A stretch of 64,000 nucleotides of DNA from an uncultured Lachnospiraceae bacterium (lineage in GTDB: Bacteria > Bacillota > Clostridia > Lachnospirales > Lachnospiraceae): the NCBI GenBank assembly GCA_934401915.1, contig CAKRSV010000001.1, positions 1 through 64,000 on the forward strand, written 5' to 3'. A program made the translations under genes and the position numbers. The notes beneath the pieces are model-generated. The model made no database searches and had not been told where the DNA came from. It worked only from the letters and a program-made list of their open reading frames with translations. Shown piece by piece: positions 47,923 to 57,299 of this stretch (positions are counted from its first letter, which is position 1; each line of letters opens with the position of its first letter).

Positions 47923-48346
47923 CTTTTGAACAGACTGTGATCTTAATGTGGCAGTCCGCCAGAAACGCGTAGTTGACGTCCAGTGCGTAGTCCACGTCCA
48001 CACAGATCTTGTCCTCATCCTCATTTATCTCGATCTTTTTCGTATCGATCCCGATAAGCACCGGTCCGTAGGGGGTATTGTAGCTTGTCAGATTTTTCTT
48101 ATTCTCCTGGAACACCATATGGACATTGACCAGTCCGTTTCTGGTCAGCTCTACCATATGCTCGCTGAATTTCAGCCGGTTCTTTGTCGACTGGGTGAAG
48201 CCTTCCGTTATCTCTTCATAGATGACATAGTGTCTGTCATTTCTTTTATAATAATCTCCCACCGTCACCGTCTCGACCCGCCCGGGTTCTTCCTCCTGCT
48301 GGTCGAACTGCAGTCCGCTGAGGGTGAGCAGAACTTCTTTTGTCAT
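47897..48346 (-). CDS. DUF1934 (YwiB-like) beta-barrel protein
   Basis: 149 aa, with the DUF1934 pattern VLLTLSGLQFD, YYKRNDRHYVIYEE and YNTPYGPVLIGIDTKKIEI. Small lipocalin-like cytosolic protein of unknown role, common in Firmicutes. AAAGGAG precedes the ATG. It lies 66 bp after murI. Confidence 0.88.
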   Translation of the reverse strand: MTKEVLLTLSGLQFDQQEEEPGRVETVTVGDYYKRNDRHYVIYEEITEGFTQSTKNRLKFSEHMVELTRNGLVNVHMVFQENKKNLTSYNTPYGPVLIGIDTKKIEINEDEDKICVDVDYALDVNYAFLADCHIKITVCSKENSSFSLS

Positions 48347-48412
48347 TCTGATCGCTCCTTTGTTTTCTGTTGCCGCAAAAGACTCTCTTTTGCCAGCTTT
48401 TGACTATACAGG

Positions 48413-49285
48413 TCAATATTCGTCAATATTGATCACCTTCGCCGAGAGGATCCCGTAGGTCAGGATCGAATTGGCAAATTTCTGGAACTTGTCTGCCGCG
48501 TCGCTCACGAAAAAGCGGTACAGCTCCGTTCCAAGCTGCGGTCTGTGACTGCTCTCCATCCCTCTCTCATGCAAAAGCTGCTTGAGCTCGCGCGCCGTCT
48601 CGTAAGCCGGATTTACAAGCGTGACCTCGTCTCCCATGATCCTTCCCACAGTTGACCTGAGCATGGGATAGTGCGTACAGCCCAGGATCAGTGTGTCGAT
48701 TCCTACGTCGATCAGCTCCATCAGATACCTTTTGGCGATCTCATCTGTCACAGGATCCTCCCAGAGTCCTTCCTCCACAAGCGGCACGAAAAGCGGACAT
48801 GCCTTTCCAAGCACCTGCACCCTGCTTTCTCCTGTCTTTTCATCGATCCAGATATTCCTCTGTCTGCTGACAGACTGTATGTATTTCTTGTAAATCCCGC
48901 TGCCGATCGTTGCCTCCGTTGCGATGACGCCGATCTTTCCGTTCTTGGTTGCGTCGATCGCCGCCCGCGCGCCGGGTTTTACCACACCGATGATCGGAAG
49001 CTCCACTTCCTTCTCCAGATCGTCCAGTGCATAGGCGCTCGCCGTATTGCAGGCGACCACGATCGCTTTTACCTGCTGTGTCTCCAGAAAGCGCACGATC
49101 TGTCTGGAAAACCTTGTCACCGTGTCCTTCGATTTACTTCCATAGGGCACACGCGCCGTATCTCCGAAATACACGATCCTCTCATTCGGAAGCTGCCGCA
49201 TGATCTCCCGTGCAACTGTAAGTCCCCCCACTCCCGAGTCAAACACCCCGATGGGACTGTTGCACAATTCCTCTTCACTTATCAT
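48413..49285 (-). CDS. murI: Glutamate racemase
   Basis: 290 aa. GVFDSGVGGLTVAREI, YFGDTARVPYGSKS, the first catalytic Cys in VVACNTASA and the second in LILGCTHYPML are all present. It supplies D-glutamate for peptidoglycan. The start overlaps the end of the upstream 102-aa gene by 11 nt. Confidence 0.97.
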   Translation of the reverse strand: MISEEELCNSPIGVFDSGVGGLTVAREIMRQLPNERIVYFGDTARVPYGSKSKDTVTRFSRQIVRFLETQQVKAIVVACNTASAYALDDLEKEVELPIIGVVKPGARAAIDATKNGKIGVIATEATIGSGIYKKYIQSVSRQRNIWIDEKTGESRVQVLGKACPLFVPLVEEGLWEDPVTDEIAKRYLMELIDVGIDTLILGCTHYPMLRSTVGRIMGDEVTLVNPAYETARELKQLLHERGMESSHRPQLGTELYRFFVSDAADKFQKFANSILTYGILSAKVINIDEY

Positions 49286-49583
49286 AATCGATCTCCATTT
49301 CTGTCTTTTCTTCTTTGGGAGGCTCCTTTTTCTCCTGCTCGCCGCTCTGCTCTGTGATCCATTCCCACAGCCGGCTTGTCACAACGACTTCCTCCCCGCT
49401 GTCTCTGAAAATATATTTTCCCTCCTGCCGGTCCAAAACCGCATCGCGCTCTTCCCTCTGCACCGGCTGAAAGATATCCTCCGAAAAACAGAGCTCCGGA
49501 TAAAAGATACTCCACCAGCCAAGCGTCATCATCACCAACAGAATTTTTTCCCTTCCCTTTTTCAAGCTGTTTTCTCCTTTCAT
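49275..49583 (-). CDS. Small exported or anchored hypothetical protein
   Basis: 102 aa. A basic start and single hydrophobic segment (KILLVMMTLGWWSIFYPELCFS) look like a signal anchor; the C-terminus is acidic and charged. I do not recognise it. Coupling to murI suggests a wall-related context. Confidence 0.6.
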   Translation of the reverse strand: MKGENSLKKGREKILLVMMTLGWWSIFYPELCFSEDIFQPVQREERDAVLDRQEGKYIFRDSGEEVVVTSRLWEWITEQSGEQEKKEPPKEEKTEMEIDYDK

Positions 49584-49704
49584 GGGGCCATCCGCCCTTC
49601 TGAAAAAAGCATTTCCGCTTTTGGGAAAGTTATTCCTTCTTAATTATTTCTATTCCGCCGTCCGCGCGCATATTCGACGATGCGGCGCGGCATGGGCTTT
49701 TCTT

Positions 49705-50388
49705 TTACTGCTGTTCCCGCTCCAGACGGATCTGCTTGATAATGGATTTTTCCTGATTGTCTATGTGCAGCTTCGCCGCCTTTGCCGCCTTTGCCTTATC
49801 TTTTTTCAGGATTCCGTCATAGATCATCCGATGCTCCTCCACCAGGTGCTCATGCTGGCTTTCATCCTTGATATACTCAAAGCGGTAGCGGTACATCTGC
49901 TCCGACAGGTTATTGATGAGCTGGATCAGCCTGTCATTGCCGGTTGCCTGCACAATGATGTCATGCAGCGCTACATCTGCCGCCGCGATGGTCGTGACAT
50001 CCCCTGTCCCGGTCGCCTCTTCAAAAGCCCTGCACGCCTCCTGCAGCTGCTGCGTCTCCTCCTCGGTGATCCGTTCACAGGCCAGCTCCGCGCAAAGTGC
50101 ATCCAGCGCGCGGCGCACCTCCAGCACATCCTTGAGACTCTTTTCCGTGATCTGCGCCACCTCTGCTCCGCGGCGCGGGATCATGATGACCAGTCCCTCC
50201 AGTTCGAGTTTCCGGATCGCTTCCCGGATCGGCGTCCTGCTCACGCCCAGCCTGTTTGCAAGGTGGATCTCCATCAGTCTCTCTCCCGGTTTCAGTTCTC
50301 CGGTCAGGATCGCCTTCCGCAGTGTGTTGAACACTACGTCCCGCAGTGGCAGAAATTCATCCATTTTTACTGTAAAATCATTTTCCAT
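49705..50388 (-). CDS. GntR-family regulator with FCD domain
   Basis: 227 aa. Winged HTH: LRDVVFNTLRKAILTGELKPGERLME, LANRLGVSRTPIREAIRKLELEGLV. FCD ligand domain with metal-binding His in the ALHDIIVQATGN and EHLVEEHRMIYDGI stretches. It overlaps ispE by 11 nt and is co-transcribed. TTGTATACAA-type sites upstream of ispE suggest autoregulation; the effector is unknown. Confidence 0.9.
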   Translation of the reverse strand: MENDFTVKMDEFLPLRDVVFNTLRKAILTGELKPGERLMEIHLANRLGVSRTPIREAIRKLELEGLVIMIPRRGAEVAQITEKSLKDVLEVRRALDALCAELACERITEEETQQLQEACRAFEEATGTGDVTTIAAADVALHDIIVQATGNDRLIQLINNLSEQMYRYRFEYIKDESQHEHLVEEHRMIYDGILKKDKAKAAKAAKLHIDNQEKSIIKQIRLEREQQ

Positions 50389-51256
50389 CGATGTCCTCCT
50401 GAAATGCTGTCACAAATACCTGTTTTGCCAGATCCCTTTCCCTGAGGATCGCGGCCGCCTCCTCCGCCTGCTCTTTTCGTCCGAAGATACCGAACACGGT
50501 CGGTCCGCTTCCGCTCATCAGCGCATTTTCGGCGCCTTTTTCTTTCATCACCGTCTTGATCTCTTCTATCACCGGATATGTCTTTGTCGTCACTGTCTCC
50601 AGCACGTTTCCCATCCGTTCTGTAATGCCCTCCAGCTGTCCGCGTCGGATCGCCTCCACCATTCCGTCGATGTCCGGGTGGCTTTTGAGGGTATCCGCAT
50701 GCAGATTTTCATACACAAATTTGGTAGAAACGCTGATCTCCGGCTTCGCGATCAGCAATACGCACTCCGGCGGCGCCGGAAGCGGCGTCAGGATCTCGCC
50801 GATCCCCTCCGAAAGCATCGTTCCACCGACAACACAGTATGGGATATCCGCGCCGAGCCGCACGCCAAGTTTCTGAAGCTCCTGCACACTGCAGCCTGTC
50901 TCCCACAGCTCATTCATTCCACGCAGCGTCGCAGCGGCATCCGAACTTCCTCCTGCCATCCCGGCGGCAATGGGAATCCTTTTGACAAGGCGGATCTTCA
51001 CGCCTCCCGCGATTCCTTTTTCTTCCATAAAAAGCTCTGCTGCCCTGCAGATCAGATTATCCTTTCCCGCTGTGAGCTCCGATCCGTCAACCTGCAGCTC
51101 TACCCCCGGTTTTTCCGTCTTTTCCAGAAACAGGTCGTCATAGATATCCACGGTCTGCATCACCATCTTTACCTCATGGTAGCCGTCCGGTCTGCGCCGC
51201 AGCACATCCAGTCCCAGATTGATCTTCGCGTACGCCCTCTGCTTTGTCTGATTCAT
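50378..51256 (-). CDS. ispE: 4-diphosphocytidyl-2-C-methyl-D-erythritol kinase
   Basis: 292 aa GHMP kinase: AYAKINLGLDVLRRRPDGYHE, the ATP loop PIAAGMAGGSSDAAATL and SGSGPTVFGIF. Fourth step of the MEP isoprenoid pathway. First gene of an operon with the GntR regulator. Confidence 0.97.
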   Translation of the reverse strand: MNQTKQRAYAKINLGLDVLRRRPDGYHEVKMVMQTVDIYDDLFLEKTEKPGVELQVDGSELTAGKDNLICRAAELFMEEKGIAGGVKIRLVKRIPIAAGMAGGSSDAAATLRGMNELWETGCSVQELQKLGVRLGADIPYCVVGGTMLSEGIGEILTPLPAPPECVLLIAKPEISVSTKFVYENLHADTLKSHPDIDGMVEAIRRGQLEGITERMGNVLETVTTKTYPVIEEIKTVMKEKGAENALMSGSGPTVFGIFGRKEQAEEAAAILRERDLAKQVFVTAFQEDIDGK

Positions 51257-51593
51257 TCTTCCGCGTCCTTCCAGATGTATATTTTTTATACACTTGTATA
51301 TCGATTTTTATATACACATATACATTGTATTTTATTTACACTTGTATATTGCATTTTGTATACAATAGATTGTACTTAATTTTATACAATCCCTTATACT
51401 TTGTCAACTTTTGCGGCTTTTTTCGGCTGCTGCTCATATTATATGTCTTTGCGTCCGCCCCTCATCCACAGCTTTTTACAGATTCTGTTTTACCCTCTAA
51501 TCATTCTGGGACTTTGGTACGATATATAGAGTAGAAAGGGAATTTTCCCATCAGAACCTAAAAAGATTTTATAATTCCAAGGAGGGATATGAC
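51257..51593. promoter_or_regulatory. ispE-side control region with GntR-type palindromes
   Basis: Non-coding. It contains a perfect palindrome TTGTATACAA (51356-51365), an adjacent TACAAT-AG-ATTGTA and several CTTGTATA half sites between 51290 and 51360. These resemble operators of FCD-type GntR regulators. The right end serves as upstream DNA of the gene at 51594. Confidence 0.55.
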
Positions 51594-52226
51594 ATGAGCG
51601 TAAACGGAATTACAGGTGTTGCCGGAACTTATGACGCATACCAGACCACCGGCAAAAGCACTGCTGCCGAAACCGTGAAGGCTGATGCAGCCAAGATCGA
51701 AGAAAACACAAAGACAACCGAGGAGAGTGGCGCTGTATATGAGCCTTCAAAGGAGACCGAGGCAGACGCTTCCAAAAAGACTTATACTGCCAACACGGAG
51801 CTGGTAAACAAACTGAAAGCAGACGCAGAAGAGCATAACAGGCAGCTCCAGAACATTGTACAGCAGTTGATGACCAAACAGGGTCAGACCTACAACATGG
51901 CAAACGATATCTGGAAGTTCCTTGCCAGCGGTGATTATGAGGTAGATCCCGTCACCAAAGCACAGGCACAGGCTGATGTTGCAGAGGATGGTTACTGGGG
52001 CGTGGAGAAGACTTCCGACCGTATCATCGACTTCGCGACCGCGCTGACCGGCGGAGATCCGAGCAAGATCGAAGATATGCGCGCGGCATTTAAGAAGGGC
52101 TATGAGCAGGCTGAGAAGGCATGGGGCGGAGAGCTTCCGGAAATTTCCCAGAAGACCTACGATGCCGTTATGCAGAAGTTTGATAAGCTCGCAGAAGAAG
52201 CTGGTCTTACCACAACGACAGCATAA
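51594..52226 (+). CDS. Conserved hypothetical, possibly motility-related
   Basis: 210 aa, no signal peptide. N-terminus SVNGITGVAGTYDAYQ, then a low-complexity Ala/Glu/Thr-rich stretch, then helical VNKLKADAEEHNRQLQNIVQQL and a C-terminal domain. AAGGAGGG precedes the ATG. A stretch TACGATAT near 51517 with an upstream TAAT is vaguely like a sigma-D promoter. The motility idea rests only on that and the N-terminus, so it is weak. A strong terminator follows. Confidence 0.6.
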   Translation: MSVNGITGVAGTYDAYQTTGKSTAAETVKADAAKIEENTKTTEESGAVYEPSKETEADASKKTYTANTELVNKLKADAEEHNRQLQNIVQQLMTKQGQTYNMANDIWKFLASGDYEVDPVTKAQAQADVAEDGYWGVEKTSDRIIDFATALTGGDPSKIEDMRAAFKKGYEQAEKAWGGELPEISQKTYDAVMQKFDKLAEEAGLTTTTA

Positions 52227-52281
52227 TACTTCTACAGAAATATTTAAGGCTCCCGAAACAGTTCGGAAGCACTTGACCAGA

Positions 52282-52313
52282 AAGGGTGACTGATCGTTCA
52301 GTCGCCCTTTTTT
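52282..52313 (+). terminator. Rho-independent terminator
   Basis: AAGGGTGACTGA pairs with TCAGTCGCCCTT (one G:T pair) followed by T6, 55 bp after the 210-aa gene. Confidence 0.9.
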
Positions 52314-52367
52314 ATATCGATAAATGTTCTTCTTCCGGAGATTTCCTGACTCCGATACGGCGCAGCT

Positions 52368-53018
52368 CTATCTCATATACAGCCCTGCCAGCTTCATGTT
52401 TTCATCGTAGGTAAGCCGATAGGTTACGCTGACATTTTCGTAGGCGACCGTCATCTCGCCCACCGCGTAATGGATATTGCTCTGCACCATATCCACAATG
52501 TATGCCGTGCCGTAAGACACCGGCTGTCCAAAATCATCTGCCATCTGGCTTTTTACCTGCCGGATGCCGTCGCCGTCAAAAATGGCCGCCATGTCGGCAG
52601 TCGATTCACTTTTCAGCGTTTCGTAGTCCTCCTCGTCCAGAAGCGCAATAGTTTCGCGCATACAGCTTTCCACCTGTGCCTGTTCAAAGTACTGGCTGTC
52701 CTCTATCGCGATGGTCCTCGGCAGCATACGGCTGACCAGCGCCACAAGGATCACCAGGACCACAAGCACCGCCAACACTACCTTCAATATCTGCCCGATC
52801 CGGTATTTCCTTTTCTCACCGGCAGACAGATTCTCATTAAAGCCTTGTGCAAACTCCTTTGCGGAGCCCATCTCCTCCAGGACCTCCTCCAACGCCGCGC
52901 CCTGTTCGAGCCGCATGGCGATCTCTGTCTCCAGCTGCTTTCTGATCTCCTGTTTCTTGGCGCCGCCGCACCGGATCCTTTTCATCACATCTCTGACATA
53001 CGCATTTTGATTTTTCAT
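52368..53018 (-). CDS. DUF1700-like membrane protein
   Basis: 216 aa from the internal ATG (KNQNAYVRDVMKRIRCGG). A DUF1700-like N-terminal helical region (EIRKQLETEIAMRLEQGAAL, MGSAKEFAQGFNENL) precedes one membrane helix (ILKVVLAVLVVLVILVALV) and an extracellular domain with tandem acidic segments. Located after a PadR gene, the usual arrangement, and probably controlled by it. Confidence 0.75.
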   Translation of the reverse strand: MKNQNAYVRDVMKRIRCGGAKKQEIRKQLETEIAMRLEQGAALEEVLEEMGSAKEFAQGFNENLSAGEKRKYRIGQILKVVLAVLVVLVILVALVSRMLPRTIAIEDSQYFEQAQVESCMRETIALLDEEDYETLKSESTADMAAIFDGDGIRQVKSQMADDFGQPVSYGTAYIVDMVQSNIHYAVGEMTVAYENVSVTYRLTYDENMKLAGLYMR

Positions 53019-53087
53019 ATTCCTCTCCGTTCCGCAGATTACCGGCTGCTTCCTCATTCTGCCGGCTCCGCTGTTTGTTTTTCTGTG

Positions 53088-53426
53088 CTATTTTGTTTCC
53101 ATGATCCTTGCTATTCCCCCGGCAATGCTCTCCCAGGTTCTGATGATGTCTGTCAGTGCCGCCTGCCCTTCCGGGGTCATTTCATAATATTTTCTGGGCA
53201 CCTGTTTTCCTTCGCTTCCCAGCCATTTGCTTTTCACCAGTCCTTCCTCCTCCAGACGGTACAGAATGGGATAGAGCGTGCCATCCTTCAGGGCAAATAC
53301 TCCCCGACTTTTCTCTTTCATCTCCTGGATCATCTGGTATCCATACTTAGGCCCTTCCCCAAGCAGCTTTAAGACCAGCATATCCAGAACCCCCTTTTTC
53401 ATCTGTCTTTCATATTTTTCCTGCAT
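53088..53426 (-). CDS. PadR-family transcriptional repressor
   Basis: 112 aa from the ATG at 53426; the longer frame would run through the operator. LDMLVLKLLGEGPKYGYQMIQEM and GTLYPILYRLEEEGLVKSKW are the PadR winged-helix. An inverted repeat at 53467-53489 just upstream is its likely operator. Likely controls the DUF1700-like gene downstream. Confidence 0.92.
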   Translation of the reverse strand: MQEKYERQMKKGVLDMLVLKLLGEGPKYGYQMIQEMKEKSRGVFALKDGTLYPILYRLEEEGLVKSKWLGSEGKQVPRKYYEMTPEGQAALTDIIRTWESIAGGIARIMETK

Positions 53427-53466
53427 AATGATCCCCGTTTCATGGTGCTTTGTCGGTTTCTGTTCA

Positions 53467-53489
53467 TATACTTTGTAATGCAAAGTATA
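53467..53489. promoter_or_regulatory. PadR-type operator
   Basis: TATACTTTG (53467-53475) and CAAAGTATA (53481-53489), a perfect 9-bp inverted repeat upstream of the padR start. The remaining stretch up to 53709 holds no gene. Confidence 0.75.
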
Positions 53490-53709
53490 TAGTATAGCAA
53501 TAGGTATGTCAACCTTTCAGCCGTATTCTTATCTCTTCGGTAAGCTGCCCCGCGCTGTCTGTTATTTTTACAGAACAAATTCTGCGCCTGCGCACACTTA
53601 CGCGCCCAAGCGGAATACAAAGCATTAACTTCTTCTCCGCGAGGTGCGCATCGTTTGTACGAAGTGCTTTTGTTTGACAGAAAGTTCAACGCAATTTCCT
53701 ACTAAAAAA

Positions 53710-53739
53710 GACTCACAGATAGCTTTCTATCCGCGAGTC
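53710..53739 (-). terminator. Terminator of the serine esterase gene
   Basis: GACTC-GATAG stem closes around CTTT-like loop (53710-53739) with six T following on the minus strand. Confidence 0.82.
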
Positions 53740-53800
53740 CGTTTTCCATATTCTCTATCCGTCTTTCCGGCGGGCTGGCCTTTTTATGCCGCCAGTCCGT

Positions 53801-54979
53801 CTACTCTTCCAGTGCAGAAAATACCACGTTCCGCATCCTTCTGGTATACTCTGTGGTTCCGCTGTCTGCCTTCTGCTGCATCATAAGGAAGGTCAGCTCA
53901 TGGGCAGGATCATTCATCATATACGTGCCAAGCCAGCCGTCCCAGCCATACTCACCCTTGCTTCCAAATCCGACCGTCTGCTCCGGTCTGTCCAGGATGC
54001 GCATCAGATTTCCGTAAGTGTATCCGGCAAGGGATTCCCAGGTGTCCACGCCGCGCTGCTGCTTTGCCGTCACATGGGCTGTCGTCATAAACTGCACGGT
54101 GTGCGGCGTCAGGATCTGCACGCCGTTATAGCTGCCTTTATGCAGCAGCATCTGATTGAACTTTGCATAGTCGTCGATCGTGGATGCCAGACCAGCCCCG
54201 CCCGCTTCATACGCCGGCTGGCGGTCCATGCCGTTTCGGATGCCCAGATGTGAAAAATGCTCCTCCGCCAATCCCTCCGGCAGCGCCCGGTATACCTTGG
54301 ATAACCGGTCCTGCTTCTCCTGCGGTACATAGAACGCGGTATCGTTCATCCCCAGCGGCGCAAAGATCCGTTTCTCCAAAAATTCTCCGAACCGCATCCC
54401 GGATACCACCTCCACGATGGCTCCCAGAATATCGGCAGACAAGCCATACTGCCAGTTCTCGCCCGGCTGAAAAGCCAGCGGAAGCTGCCCCACCCGGTTT
54501 GCGATCTCCACGGTCGTGAGCGCCTGGTCGGTATCTAATTTTGCAATGATCTCGTCAATAAGCTGCCCGCACCGGACCTCCGCCGCGTTTCCTTCTCCCA
54601 GATAGACCAGCCCGGAAGTCATGTTCAGCAGATTCTGGATCGTCATCGGCTTTACGACTGGATAAACAATGCCCTTATCGATCACATACTGCTCCTTAAA
54701 TCCTGGCAAATATCTGGATACCGGGTCTAACAGATCTATTTTTCCCTCCTGCAGCAGGATCATAACTGCCGCTGAAGTGACCGGCTTCGTCATGGAATAC
54801 AGCCGGAAAATGGTGTCCCTCGTCATCTTCTTTCCGGCAGCCTTGTCGCGGTAGCCCGCCTCATAATAGCAAATCTCCTTCCCATGCTGCATCACCATAC
54901 AATTCACCCCGGCGATAAATCCGGTGTCTACCATCTCCTGCGCCAGTTCGCGCAGGCGTTCCAGCCTCTGTATATTCAT
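53801..54979 (-). CDS. Serine beta-lactamase-fold esterase (class C-like)
   Basis: 392 aa from the ATG at 54979 (GAGAGGAACGG upstream). Catalytic S-x-x-K in LYSMTKPVTSAA, a Tyr motif near WQYGLSADIL and GFGSKGEYGWDGWLG at the third site, typical of EstB-like esterases rather than true beta-lactamases (no KTG). No signal peptide, so it is cytosolic. The substrate is unknown. Confidence 0.88.
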   Translation of the reverse strand: MNIQRLERLRELAQEMVDTGFIAGVNCMVMQHGKEICYYEAGYRDKAAGKKMTRDTIFRLYSMTKPVTSAAVMILLQEGKIDLLDPVSRYLPGFKEQYVIDKGIVYPVVKPMTIQNLLNMTSGLVYLGEGNAAEVRCGQLIDEIIAKLDTDQALTTVEIANRVGQLPLAFQPGENWQYGLSADILGAIVEVVSGMRFGEFLEKRIFAPLGMNDTAFYVPQEKQDRLSKVYRALPEGLAEEHFSHLGIRNGMDRQPAYEAGGAGLASTIDDYAKFNQMLLHKGSYNGVQILTPHTVQFMTTAHVTAKQQRGVDTWESLAGYTYGNLMRILDRPEQTVGFGSKGEYGWDGWLGTYMMNDPAHELTFLMMQQKADSGTTEYTRRMRNVVFSALEE

Positions 54980-55075
54980 ATCCGTTCCTCTCTTTTCTTC
55001 TCTCATAGCGCCGTCCATCCGGCTTTTCTTTGCCGCATCTGACCGGCTCTCTCCCGCCGCCCGGGTTGCACGCAC

Positions 55076-55210
55076 GCCATACCTCTATACTATCAGACTT
55101 CCCTCTCCATGAAAACGGCGAATTGCCTAAAAATAGCCGCAATAAATAAGCAATTTGATAAGTAGTCATTTCCCCCCATGTCTTTTATAATGTAAATAGC
55201 GCAAAAGAAA
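55076..55210 (+). promoter_or_regulatory. Promoter upstream of the 117-bp repeats
   Basis: TAGTCA (55163-55168) and TATAAT (55186-55191), 17-bp spacer. Transcription would start near 55198 and run through the tandem repeats into the solute-binding gene, giving a leader of about 330 nt. Confidence 0.65.
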
Positions 55211-55514
55211 AACAAGCGGCTGCGTAGCAGACATTTGTTTTTCTTGCGCGTTTAGCTCGATAGCCGCCTGCAAAGCAGGCTTTGAGTGCGTCAGCACGCG
55301 CTATCGGGCTTCGACACCGCCAAACAAAACAAGCGGCTGCGTAGCAGACATTTGTTTTTCTTGCGCGTTTAGCTCGATAGCCGCCTGCAAAGCAGGCTTT
55401 GAGTGCGTCAGCACGCGCTATCGGGCTTCGACACCGCCAAACAAAACAAGCGGCTGCGTAGCAGACATTTGTTTTTCTTGCGCGTTTAGCTCGATAGCCG
55501 TCTGCATTGCAGGC
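55211..55514 (+). repeat. Tandem 117-bp structured repeats in the leader of the sugar locus
   Basis: Units start at 55211, 55328 and 55445 with an exact 117-bp period. The third is truncated after about 56 identical bases and runs into the ribosome-binding site. Each full unit can fold as an outer stem GCTCGATAGC/GCTATCGGGC (55255-55264 with 55300-55309 in unit 1) enclosing GCCTGC-AAA-GCAGGC and a GTGC/GCAC hairpin. Confidence 0.9.
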
Positions 55515-55532
55515 GTATTAAGGAGAATTTGA

Positions 55533-57299
55533 ATGATCTCACGATTTCATAAACCCTTTTTCCGTTCCAAAGCCCTTCTGTGCGCCGGTCTGCTGCTGAC
55601 CTCCACCCTCGGGCTTTTCGGCTGTTCCTCCGGTCAGACCTCCCAGGCTAAAGTCTACGAGGAGCCGCTGGTGATCGATGTATTCGACTCCCTCGCCAAC
55701 TACCAGGGGATGCAGTCCGGATGGTTTGCCAAGCTGGTGAAAGATAAATTCAACATGGAGCTGAACATCATCGCCCCCAACGTTTCCGGCGGCGGCGACA
55801 CGCTCTACCGCACCCGGGCGGCGGCTGGCAATCTCGGAGATCTTATCATATGCAGCGGTCAGAACAACAATCTTCAGGATCTGGTCACTGCCGGTCTTGT
55901 GATCGATATGCAGGACTATCTGAAGGATGGGGAGATCATGAAATACGAAAAAGCGATCCGCAACCTGAACGATCCCATAGACAGCACCGCCATCTACGCC
56001 ATCCCCTCCTCCGTCTCGTTCCAGAACTGCACGCAGCCAAGCGAATCCGGCGATCCGACATTCGGTCCCTATCTCCGCTATGACCTGTATGCTGCCCTGG
56101 GTTATCCTTCTATCGAGACGCTGGACGATCTGCTGGGCGTCCTTGCGCAGATGCAGGCGCTCCAGCCGGTCAGTGAATCGGGCAATCCGACCTACGCCTT
56201 CAGCTTCTTTAAGGACTGGGACGGCAACATGATGAACAGCGCCAAGCAGCCCGCCTGCTTCTACGGCTACGACGAGTACGGATTTGTGCTTGCCAAGGCG
56301 GACGGCTCTGACTACCAGGACATCATGCAGGACGATTCCTTCTACCTGCGCAACCTGAAAATGTATTTCGACGCAAACCAGCTCGGTCTGGTGGATCCGG
56401 CTTCGCCCAACCAGAATTACAACGAAATGTTTGACAAATATGCCGCCGGCGATATCCTGTATGCACCCTGGCCATGGCTCGGACAGTCCGCATACAACAC
56501 CCTTTCCAACCGCACCAGCGGAAAAGGATTTATGTTCGTCCCCATCGAAGATATGCAGATCCTTCTCAACGGCTGCAATCCCTACGGCGACGACACCTCC
56601 ATTATCGCGGTCGGCCGCAACGCCAAGGATCCCGAACGGCTCGCCGATTTCATCAACTGGCTGTATTCCCCGGAGGGGATCTACGCCAACAGCGCCCAGT
56701 CCGTCACCGGGACCGCAGGACCGGAAGGTCTTACCTGGGAGATGACAGGCGATGGCCCGGCGCTGACGGAGGTCGGCGTGGAAGCTCTGCTCCGCAGCGA
56801 TGTAAAGCTCCCGGACAGCTGGGGCGGCGGAATGTGGAAGGACGGCATTTCACGCATCAATTTCACCACCGTCATCCTCACGGACACTGCGCCGAACGGT
56901 TATCCCTACCGTTACACCCAGTGGGATTCCTATCGCCAGATGGACGATACCACCCTGGAAAAGGCCTGGAAAAACCATATGCAGGCGGATTCCACGATGG
57001 ACTACCTGCTGCAGACCGGCAAATACCTCGTTTCCCCCGGCTGCTCCTACTTTTCCACGACAGAGTCCAACGAGATCTCGACGATCCGGAACCAGTGTAA
57101 GCGGATCATCGTGGACACCTCCTGGGCGATGGTCTTTGCCAAAGACGAGGAAACCTTCTACGAACTGCAAAGCACCATGCAGGAAACCGTCAGGAGTCTT
57201 GGCTATGAACAGGTGCTTCTCCATGATATGGATCTTGCACACAACAAAATAAATGCAAAAATAGCTGCCGCGGCAGCAGAAAGAGGTAATCATGATTGA
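55533..57299 (+). CDS. Extracellular solute-binding lipoprotein (carbohydrate ABC transporter type)
   Basis: 588 aa. Lipoprotein signal LLLTSTLGLFGCSSG. The mature part has LVIDVFDSLANYQGMQSGWF, LGDLIICSGQ and other features of large oligosaccharide-binding proteins. AAGGAGAA precedes the ATG. It overlaps the GH42 gene by 8 nt, tying uptake to degradation. The permease genes are not in the window. Confidence 0.85.
   Translation: MISRFHKPFFRSKALLCAGLLLTSTLGLFGCSSGQTSQAKVYEEPLVIDVFDSLANYQGMQSGWFAKLVKDKFNMELNIIAPNVSGGGDTLYRTRAAAGNLGDLIICSGQNNNLQDLVTAGLVIDMQDYLKDGEIMKYEKAIRNLNDPIDSTAIYAIPSSVSFQNCTQPSESGDPTFGPYLRYDLYAALGYPSIETLDDLLGVLAQMQALQPVSESGNPTYAFSFFKDWDGNMMNSAKQPACFYGYDEYGFVLAKADGSDYQDIMQDDSFYLRNLKMYFDANQLGLVDPASPNQNYNEMFDKYAAGDILYAPWPWLGQSAYNTLSNRTSGKGFMFVPIEDMQILLNGCNPYGDDTSIIAVGRNAKDPERLADFINWLYSPEGIYANSAQSVTGTAGPEGLTWEMTGDGPALTEVGVEALLRSDVKLPDSWGGGMWKDGISRINFTTVILTDTAPNGYPYRYTQWDSYRQMDDTTLEKAWKNHMQADSTMDYLLQTGKYLVSPGCSYFSTTESNEISTIRNQCKRIIVDTSWAMVFAKDEETFYELQSTMQETVRSLGYEQVLLHDMDLAHNKINAKIAAAAAERGNHD

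Noticed and set aside
53801..54979. True class C beta-lactamase
   Set aside because: No secretion signal and no KTG triad; the motif set fits EstB-like esterases better.
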